Positions 1 to 5,472 of a stretch of 7,119 nucleotides of DNA are shown here, in pieces. The notes under the pieces were generated by a model that was not told the DNA's origin, did not search any database, and saw only the letters and a list, made by a program, of their open reading frames with translations. Both the position numbers and the translations under genes were made by a program. This DNA is from Planctomycetota bacterium (GTDB taxonomy: Bacteria > Planctomycetota > Phycisphaerae > UBA1845 > UTPLA1). The stretch covers positions 1-7,119 of the forward strand of contig JAPULF010000517.1 of the NCBI GenBank assembly GCA_027295245.1, read 5' to 3'. Position 1 is the stretch's first letter. Every line of letters starts with the position of its first letter.

Positions 1-983
1 GGGTCCTGGTCTAGGGCGAGCCCCTGATTGGACCAGGTGATTTCCGGCCGGTGCCAAACCATGGTGGCGAGGTTGTCCGGAATCCACTTCGGCGAAAACA
101 ATCCCTGACGCGCCCGCCTGGCCAAATGATCATCGTCACCCCGTCCCTTGTAGATCAGGCCGTAGCCCGTTTCGAACATCGAACCGAACTTCAGTTGATT
201 CAGGGTCATGAGTGTGCCGACACCGATCACCGCGGCGACCAGCACCACCCCCAAGTCGCGACGGCGGTGCTGTCCATACCACGCAAACCCCAGCAGTGGC
301 AGGACGTAGAAAACCGTCATCTGCCGCGACCATGCCCCGATGACAAGACCGATGGCGGCGGGCCAAATCCGTCGGCGCCCCAGAAGATCCCCCGCGATCA
401 AGAGAATCCCGATTTGCGCCAGCAGTTGATTCAGAAACCCGGCGTTGCCCCCTTGGCTCCAGACCATCAGCGGATAGTTCGCCGTGGCCGCCAACCAGGC
501 AAACGTCAGGAGCCCGGCCCAGGCGGCGCTCCGCGTCTGCGTGCGAAACGCCCAGAATCCCACGCAAAACAACGGCACAAGGACGGCCGACGCATAAATC
601 ACCGGGCCGATCGTTTCACTGGTCTCGCCGAGACACAACTTTTCAACGGTTGTCACCGCGAAACAGAAAAAGGTCGGCAGCGGCGGCGTGATGCTGTAGA
701 CCTTTCCGGTCTCCTCGATCCACGCCGTGTCGTGCATCCGATCCCGTAGCGTATCCCGACCCTCGTGCGGCAGGTCCATGCGGCCGGCCTGCCACGCCAA
801 CGCCTCCGTCATGGGGGCGTTGCCGTCCGGGGTGATCGTCCACTGGCTGGGCTGAACCCGCAGTCCCAGCACCGCATAACAGGCCGCAACCGTAATCCCG
901 AAACAGACCGCAACGCGCCAACGCGGTTCCGAGCCGGAGCGTTTCGCTTTTGTGCCGGTGTCTGCCGTGGCTTCAGTCTGCAT
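1..983 (-). CDS. GT-C-like polytopic membrane protein (putative polyprenyl-phosphate-sugar-dependent glycosyltransferase), 3' end missing
   Basis: An uninterrupted minus-strand frame runs from an ATG at 983 to the left edge: 327 codons with no stop, so the C-terminus is outside the window. An in-frame TGA lies two codons upstream of this ATG, which fixes the start closely; a GGGTGA stretch about 4 nt upstream is a weak ribosome binding site. The protein has a basic N-terminus, a first membrane helix at about 24-42, then a loop with E60, GRMD (67-70) and RDT (76-78), followed by several more hydrophobic helices. DLLGRRR (199-205), VIGAWSRQ (214-221) and a KFGSMFETGY stretch near 265-274 match the complete gene at 2603-3880, so the two are paralogues. 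The last motif resembles the segment found in many GT-C/ArnT-like transferases, which move sugars from lipid carriers outside the inner membrane. The GT-C assignment is inferred from topology and motifs; the sugar and acceptor are unknown. Confidence 0.85.
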   Translation of the reverse strand, partial: MQTEATADTGTKAKRSGSEPRWRVAVCFGITVAACYAVLGLRVQPSQWTITPDGNAPMTEALAWQAGRMDLPHEGRDTLRDRMHDTAWIEETGKVYSITPPLPTFFCFAVTTVEKLCLGETSETIGPVIYASAVLVPLFCVGFWAFRTQTRSAAWAGLLTFAWLAATANYPLMVWSQGGNAGFLNQLLAQIGILLIAGDLLGRRRIWPAAIGLVIGAWSRQMTVFYVLPLLGFAWYGQHRRRDLGVVLVAAVIGVGTLMTLNQLKFGSMFETGYGLIYKGRGDDDHLARRARQGLFSPKWIPDNLATMVWHRPEITWSNQGLALDQD

Positions 984-1254
984 CAATCACCCGTGAACTG
1001 GCTGCGCGAGCCTGCATCAGTCTAATAGACGGCGGGATCACCCGAAACCGACACAGGGCCGGAGAATACTGGAATCGCTTGTGCCGTCTGCTGCTCGTCG
1101 CGAGTGTGCCCGTGGCCAAGCCGGGCAATGGCAACCGAAAGCTGCACACGCCCGAACCGAACATCGCGTTGCACACTCGGTTGGGAGTCGAGACAATGAC
1201 TTCCTCACTTGGGCAGCGTCGACTGAATCGACGCCCGGGCAACGGACTCCCCCT
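984..1254. other. Divergent intergenic region between GT-C-like gene and SGNH gene
   Basis: These 271 bases separate two divergent starts, so they should carry both promoters. I see only weak candidates. For the plus-strand gene there is TTGCAC (1169-1174) with a 17-base spacer and GACAAT (1192-1197). For the minus-strand gene there is a TATTAG -10-like hexamer (1027-1022) without a good -35. An 11-base palindrome GTCTAATAGAC lies at 1020-1030. The plus-strand frame stays open back to a GTG at 1081, but the translation there is Arg/Ala/His-rich and unlike a conserved protein, so I treat it as non-coding. Confidence 0.4.
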
Positions 1255-2589
1255 ATGACCCGTCGAGACAGTGCGGACGCGATCGAGAACGCGAGCGTCG
1301 TCCCGAATTACCGGCGGCTCTGCATCGCCTCGCTGGGCGGACTCGCTGCCATCGCCCTCTTGGCCACATTGATGCATGAATTCGCGATACAAATGACCGG
1401 CATTCTCGAGATCACGCCCAACGGCATGACGGAGATCTACCGATCCATGCAGGTTCACGGCGTGATTGCAGCCGTCGGCACGATCGGCGTTTTGATCGCC
1501 CGACGAAGGCGTAGAGCCGGCAGGCGCGCCGCCCGAGCATCCGTCCTCGTCCTCACCCTCGGCATCCTCATCTCGCTCGATCGAGTCCTGGGCATTTGTT
1601 ACCCGCCGCCATCCGCGCTCGAATCCGTTCTGGTGCCACACGCGACTCGTGGTTGGGCCCATCGGCGCGGAACCCTCGGCTCCGAGGCCGGCGTCAGCGC
1701 GGCGATCAACTCACTCGGAATGCGCGGTCCCGAAGTGAATGCTCGCAAGAGCCGAGGAGAATTTCGAATCCTCTTCTTGGGCGACTCCATCACGTTCGGC
1801 TACATGCAAGAGTATCGCGATACGTACGTCACGCAGACCGCTGAACGCATCCGCCGAATCGCCCCCACAGTCAGAATCACCGACATGAATGCCGGCGTCG
1901 GCGGGTATTCGACCTGGCAGGAACTTGACTACCTCGAAAAGGAAGGTCTCAAACTCGACCCCGACCTCGTCATCCTCGAATTCTGTTTCAATGACGTCGC
2001 CGAGCTGGTCTACCTCGAACCGGGAAAACTCAGCGGTCACCCGATGCCGTTCAGGTTTGCCCGCAAGTCCCATTGGAGCGGGTTCGCTCGCGCCGCTCTG
2101 TCGATTCAAGGACGGTATCAATTCGAGGCGACACTTCGCGGACTTCATTTTTCCAACAATCTGGACGTCGACGCAGCCGATCGTCTGGGCCTGCTCGACG
2201 AGCGCATCTTCAAGGATCCGGCCCACCCGGCCGCCGAGGACGCATGGGAACGCACATTGGGCTTCCTCGATCGAATACGGGCTGCCTGCCGCGACGAAGA
2301 TGTTCCTTGGATCCTGGTTGCGTTTCCATTCCAGTCACAACTGCGGCCCGAGGAGCCCGCGATCCTGCCTCAAATCCGGACTCGCCGATGGGCCGAACAA
2401 CGCGGCGTTCACTACCTGGACTTGCTGCCCGCGTTCAGGCGTCAGACCACCGAGTTTCAACGATCGCCGCAAACCCTGATGATGGACGAAGTCCATTTGA
2501 CGGCGGAGGGAAGCCGCCTGGCCGCGGGCGAACTCGTCGCCTTCCTCTCACGCAACAATCTGGCGCCTTCGAAGGACCCCGCGGAATGA
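1255..2589 (+). CDS. Membrane-anchored SGNH/GDSL-type hydrolase or acyltransferase-like protein
   Basis: This 444-residue protein has three N-terminal hydrophobic helices (about 22-40, 67-82 and 96-114), with an Arg-rich loop at 83-94 that probably lies in the cytoplasm. An SGNH domain fills the rest. Block I is GDSITFGY with the nucleophile Ser178. Block II is in NAGVGGYSTW (212-221). Block III is CFND with Asn246. Block V is DEVH with Asp411 and His414, so all catalytic positions are present. Enzymes of this fold remove or transfer acyl groups, often acetyl, on glycans and lipids. Membrane anchoring and two flanking GT-C-like genes suggest it acts on an envelope glycan; that role is inferred. 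I chose ATG 1255 because the first helix follows soon after, although the Shine-Dalgarno there is poor; the frame is open back to a GTG at 1081. The gene ends 13 bases before the stop codon of the convergent gene. Confidence 0.85.
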   Translation: MTRRDSADAIENASVVPNYRRLCIASLGGLAAIALLATLMHEFAIQMTGILEITPNGMTEIYRSMQVHGVIAAVGTIGVLIARRRRRAGRRAARASVLVLTLGILISLDRVLGICYPPPSALESVLVPHATRGWAHRRGTLGSEAGVSAAINSLGMRGPEVNARKSRGEFRILFLGDSITFGYMQEYRDTYVTQTAERIRRIAPTVRITDMNAGVGGYSTWQELDYLEKEGLKLDPDLVILEFCFNDVAELVYLEPGKLSGHPMPFRFARKSHWSGFARAALSIQGRYQFEATLRGLHFSNNLDVDAADRLGLLDERIFKDPAHPAAEDAWERTLGFLDRIRAACRDEDVPWILVAFPFQSQLRPEEPAILPQIRTRRWAEQRGVHYLDLLPAFRRQTTEFQRSPQTLMMDEVHLTAEGSRLAAGELVAFLSRNNLAPSKDPAE

Positions 2590-2602
2590 ACGGATGATCG
2601 CG

Positions 2603-3880
2603 CTATGCCAGCATGTTGAAATATAACGCGCTCCACGCCAGGCAACCCAGAATCGCCGGACGCCGCCAGCCGACTACGGCCCACGGTGCCGCGACAAGCA
2701 GCCAGATCGGCACGAAATCTAGTGCAAATCGAAAGAAGCCCACCTGCACCGTTCCCACATTATGGTACATCAGTGTCGCGGCAATGACGCACAGCGAGGC
2801 CGCCATCAACACCCGCGACGCCCGGTCGCGCCACCAGTGCCTCACGCCGAAAAAGCCTGCAAGCAAGAGCGGCGATGTGATCCAGATGCTCACGCCGTTC
2901 GAATCGTTGGCCTGTTGAATGAATGCGGGCGAATCCCGAAAACGCGGGGGCGCGAGGTTCATGTACCACGCATTTCTCCCCACGAAATGGGGATGAAACA
3001 ACCCGTATTCCCTCGCCGGGGCCGCATAGATTACATCCGCATCCCGGCCTTCGTAGATGAGCGCATATCCCGACTCGAACGGACTGTCGAACTTCAACCG
3101 ATTCAACACCAGGAGCGTGCCGACGCTCAGCCCCAGTCCCAACAAGACGACACCCACCTTCCAACCCCGCCGCTCCGTCGCCGTCCACGCCATCCACAAC
3201 GCCGCCAGGCCGTAGGCAACCGTCAATTGACGGGTCCAGACACCGATGACCAATCCGATCGCCGCGATCCACATCCGCCTGCGACCCAACAGGTCCCCGC
3301 CGATCAACATCAAGCCCACCGACGCCAGGATGTGGTTGGTGTGATTGATCGAGCCCGTCCAGCAAGCGGACAGCACCGGTAGCATTGGCGTGCCGATCAG
3401 CCAATACCCGGTCAGCACCGCCGACCAGACCGGCCGGCCCAAGACCTGTTGAAATGCCCAAAAACCGACGATCGGAAGCGGCAACACCATCAACGCGACA
3501 TACCACGCACGGAAAAACTCGCCCTCGGGCACGCCCTGCTTGGCCCCCAAGGTCGTGGCCGCGTAGCTGATGAACGTGAATAGCGGAGGGTAGACGTTGT
3601 AGACTTTGTCCTGATAGAGCGCGGTGTCCCGCACCCGATGCGATAGGTCCATTCGACCGTTTCGCCAGGCATTCGCCTCCATGAGCCCCGCATTTTCGTT
3701 GGAACGGACGTGCCACTCGGACACCTGCAAGACGTGTCCCGCGGACACCTTCAGACCCACGAGAAGCAGCATGAAGCATCCGGCCGAGCCCCACCCGAAA
3801 CGTCTTTGCCCGGATGCCGCTTTCGACCGGCGACGGATGAGTCTCACCGGATCGGTTTTCTCCGGTGAAGGTCCCGACAC
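2603..3880 (-). CDS. GT-C-like polytopic membrane protein (putative glycosyltransferase), full-length paralogue of the gene at 1-983
   Basis: The product has 425 residues and about ten hydrophobic helices by eye, starting near 32-50. The loop after helix 1 carries E68, GRMD (75-78) and RDT (84-86). GT-C enzymes use acidic residues in their first extracytoplasmic loop for catalysis, so E68, D78 and D85 are candidates. DLLGRRR (196-202), VIGVWTRQ (211-218) and KFDSPFESGY (263-272) are shared with the paralogue. Residues 292-340 (a GLF motif, LAPP, then SPLLL) and the C-terminal GFFRFALDFVPIW segment resemble lipid-linked-sugar transferases as I remember them. Translation starts at GTG 3880. An AAGGAG at 3893-3888, 7 bases upstream, supports this start. 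It is separated from the nuoE stop by a single base and should be made from the nuoE transcript. Specific donor and acceptor cannot be read from the sequence. Confidence 0.86.
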   Translation of the reverse strand: MSGPSPEKTDPVRLIRRRSKAASGQRRFGWGSAGCFMLLLVGLKVSAGHVLQVSEWHVRSNENAGLMEANAWRNGRMDLSHRVRDTALYQDKVYNVYPPLFTFISYAATTLGAKQGVPEGEFFRAWYVALMVLPLPIVGFWAFQQVLGRPVWSAVLTGYWLIGTPMLPVLSACWTGSINHTNHILASVGLMLIGGDLLGRRRMWIAAIGLVIGVWTRQLTVAYGLAALWMAWTATERRGWKVGVVLLGLGLSVGTLLVLNRLKFDSPFESGYALIYEGRDADVIYAAPAREYGLFHPHFVGRNAWYMNLAPPRFRDSPAFIQQANDSNGVSIWITSPLLLAGFFGVRHWWRDRASRVLMAASLCVIAATLMYHNVGTVQVGFFRFALDFVPIWLLVAAPWAVVGWRRPAILGCLAWSALYFNMLA

Positions 3881-3881
3881 C

Positions 3882-4529
3882 TCAGGACTCCTTCATTTCC
3901 CGAACGTCCGATGTCGTACCGATCGCCTCGGCCGCCTCGGCGACCGATTCGACCGGCTCTTCAGCGGGTCCGTCAAACAACGACGATCGCGGATGGTCGA
4001 TCCGATCGTTCTTGGAATCCTTCAGGAGTTTCGGCACGTCGGCCGGCTTCACTCCCTTGTGCAACCGTTCGCCGATCAACATGCACGGGGCGTGATCGCA
4101 CGCCGCCAGGCACTCTTCGGTCATCAGGCTGTACCCGCCGTCGGCCGAAGTGCCGTGTTCTTCCACACCGAGTTCGTCTTTCAAGGCCGCGAGCACCGCC
4201 TCGCCGCCCATCATCTGGCAAGACAGGCTGCGACACTGCACGATCACCTTCGCGCCCTTGGGGTGGTCCCAGAAGTGCGTATAAAACGAAAGCGTGTCCA
4301 GCACCGCGCTCGGCGGAATCTCCAGCAGATCGGCAACTTCCTTCATCGCCTGCGAGCTGACGTGCCCCAGGGCGTCCTGCACCACGTGAAGCGCCGGCAG
4401 CAGCGCCGCCCGCTTGGTCTCATACCGCGGGAAGAAAGACCGTATCTTGTCGCAGATCGCCGGCCCCAGAAGCGGCTCGGCATCCTCCGCGATGACCGGC
4501 GTTCGTCGATCGATTGCTTTCCAACCCAT
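3882..4529 (-). CDS. nuoE: NADH-quinone oxidoreductase subunit E (24 kDa, [2Fe-2S] thioredoxin-like)
   Basis: This is the small electron-transfer subunit of the complex I NADH-dehydrogenase module, which carries the N1a [2Fe-2S] cluster and partners NuoF. The 215-residue product has a helical N-terminal domain (about 20-80, including HVVQDALGHV), then a FYTHF motif and a thioredoxin-like domain. The four cluster ligands are Cys99, Cys104, Cys140 and Cys144, with spacing 5, 36 and 4, as I recall for Thermus Nqo2. ATG 4529 is preceded by AAGGAG 8 bases upstream and a good promoter. Residues from about 172 form an acidic, Ala/Glu-rich, probably disordered tail beyond the usual domain end. No nuoF or nuoG lies beside it in this window. 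The next gene downstream is a GT-C-like protein one base away. Related NuoE-like subunits also occur in NAD-linked hydrogenases and formate dehydrogenases, so the complex it joins is inferred. Confidence 0.93.
   Translation of the reverse strand: MGWKAIDRRTPVIAEDAEPLLGPAICDKIRSFFPRYETKRAALLPALHVVQDALGHVSSQAMKEVADLLEIPPSAVLDTLSFYTHFWDHPKGAKVIVQCRSLSCQMMGGEAVLAALKDELGVEEHGTSADGGYSLMTEECLAACDHAPCMLIGERLHKGVKPADVPKLLKDSKNDRIDHPRSSLFDGPAEEPVESVAEAAEAIGTTSDVREMKES
3888..3893 (-). promoter_or_regulatory. Ribosome binding site of the GT-C-like gene, inside the nuoE coding end
   Basis: AAGGAG on the minus strand lies 7 bases before the GTG start at 3880 and overlaps the last Lys-Glu codons of nuoE. 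With the TGA-G-GTG junction it indicates translational coupling of the two genes, and it decides the GTG start. Confidence 0.8.
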
Positions 4530-4537
4530 GGCCCAGT

Positions 4538-4543
4538 CTCCTT
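4538..4543 (-). promoter_or_regulatory. Ribosome binding site of nuoE
   Basis: AAGGAG on the minus strand lies 8 bases upstream of the ATG at 4529. It is a strong Shine-Dalgarno and supports this start. Confidence 0.8.
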
Positions 4544-4555
4544 GCGGACATACGC

Positions 4556-4584
4556 ATTATGCCGCATCCCGCTCGACTCGCCAA
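4556..4584 (-). promoter_or_regulatory. Predicted sigma70-type promoter of nuoE
   Basis: On the minus strand, TTGGCG (4584-4579, 4 of 6 consensus) and CATAAT (4561-4556, 5 of 6) are separated by exactly 17 bases. Transcription would begin near 4549, giving a leader of about 20 nt that holds the ribosome binding site. It would drive nuoE and the coupled GT-C-like gene. Confidence 0.6.
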
Positions 4585-4681
4585 CCTCCCGCGATGCTGA
4601 CGAAATTCGTTGGATTCGCCGCCGTTCTCACGGGCTCCGGATTGTTTGCGGGCCGGCATAAAGACGGTGTGTTACGGGTCG

Positions 4682-4687
4682 TATAAT
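4682..4687 (+). promoter_or_regulatory. Candidate -10 element for the zinc-ribbon membrane protein gene
   Basis: A perfect TATAAT stands in the 267-base divergent region between nuoE and the gene starting at 4797. The matching -35 position (4659-4664, TAAAGA, 17-base spacer) is poor, so only the -10 is listed. The leader would be about 100 nt. I see no clear riboswitch or other structure in it. Confidence 0.35.
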
Positions 4688-4796
4688 GTAGCGAACTTCT
4701 CGAGTGCAACGTTCTGAACCGGGACTGTCCTTTTGCTCCTGATCGCCCCGCGACGCCGACGGACACTGAGACGATGATGATCGCCGCGAGAACACC

Positions 4797-5435
4797 ATGA
4801 CTTCGTTGATCGCTCGAATCCCGATGGACATACTTGTGCCGCTGGTCGCGCTGTTGCTCGTCATGGTCGCCTATTCCGTCGAGGCGGCGGCCTACTACTG
4901 CTTTGCCGGCGGGTACTATCGAACCGGTCCCGCCATCCTCCGCGAACGATGGCAAACGACCGCCCCGGCCGACCGGATTCGCGAAACCATCAGACCCCTG
5001 CTTAGCGCCGACCAACTCGTCGGGCGCGAATCGGCGCAAGGCTTTCACTTCCGGCAGCGAACGGCCTCCATCAACGCCTGGACGCGCATCGTGTTGCGGA
5101 TCGAGGAGACGGAACGCGGCGCGGCGCTGCACTACGAGGTCCGCCCGTTCTACAGTTTTGCACCGCTGATCCTCCCCACCGGGTGGTTGGCCGCCGGCGT
5201 CCTCGGCATGGGCGGGCTGGGGCTGTTTTCGGCGGCCGCGCCCATCGCGGTCGTCTTCGTCATCTACAAATGGATCATGCCATGGGATGTAGCCCGGATG
5301 GGCCGCCTGCCGAGCGTCCGCCGGGCGTTGGCGGTTCACGGACTTCTGGTCTGCGAACGATGCGGCTACGACCTCTTCGGCCATTCCGACGCCAACCGCT
5401 GCCCGGAATGCGGAACCGACAGTCCAGCGCCGTAG
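4797..5435 (+). CDS. Membrane protein of unknown function with C-terminal zinc ribbon
   Basis: I do not recognise a named family for this 212-residue protein. It has an N-terminal hydrophobic helix at about 11-28, a soluble segment at about 45-118, and a long hydrophobic region at about 121-160 that could be two helices or a hairpin. The C-terminus holds a zinc ribbon with Cys186, Cys189, Cys202 and Cys205 in CERCGYDL and RCPECG. I recall this tail on many otherwise unrelated planctomycete membrane proteins. The helix topology puts the ribbon and the soluble middle segment on opposite or the same side depending on whether 121-160 crosses once or twice. The ATG at 4797 has only a weak Shine-Dalgarno (GAGA). 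It overlaps the stop of an 8-codon upstream frame. The gene is divergent from nuoE and convergent with the TlpA-type gene, so it is probably a single transcription unit. Confidence 0.8.
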   Translation: MTSLIARIPMDILVPLVALLLVMVAYSVEAAAYYCFAGGYYRTGPAILRERWQTTAPADRIRETIRPLLSADQLVGRESAQGFHFRQRTASINAWTRIVLRIEETERGAALHYEVRPFYSFAPLILPTGWLAAGVLGMGGLGLFSAAAPIAVVFVIYKWIMPWDVARMGRLPSVRRALAVHGLLVCERCGYDLFGHSDANRCPECGTDSPAP

Positions 5436-5472
5436 AATGCTTGGTGTCCGTCAATTCGTTTAGCGAGATGGC

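Noticed and set aside
51..749. Open plus-strand frame of 232 codons at the left end
   Set aside because: It is antisense to the partial GT-C-like gene, whose translation matches its paralogue closely. This frame gives a Pro/Arg/Gln-rich product with no family features.
1020..1030. Palindrome GTCTAATAGAC as an operator
   Set aside because: It is only 11 bases, occurs once as far as I can see, and belongs to no operator I recognise, so it is noted within the intergenic entry rather than claimed as a site.
1081..1254. GTG-initiated extension of the SGNH gene by 58 residues
   Set aside because: The extra residues are Arg/Ala/His-rich and would precede the first membrane helix without a plausible role. 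The ATG at 1255 fits the helix better, although its Shine-Dalgarno is weak.
3624..4661. Open plus-strand frame of 345 codons
   Set aside because: It lies antisense to nuoE and to the start of the GT-C-like gene, both of which have clear motifs and ribosome binding sites. Its product is Arg/His-rich with no recognisable motif, as expected for a shadow frame in GC-rich DNA.
4557..5384. Open minus-strand frame of 275 codons
   Set aside because: It is antisense to the zinc-ribbon membrane gene and spans the nuoE promoter. The translation is hydrophilic, Arg/Asp/Gly-rich and without motifs.
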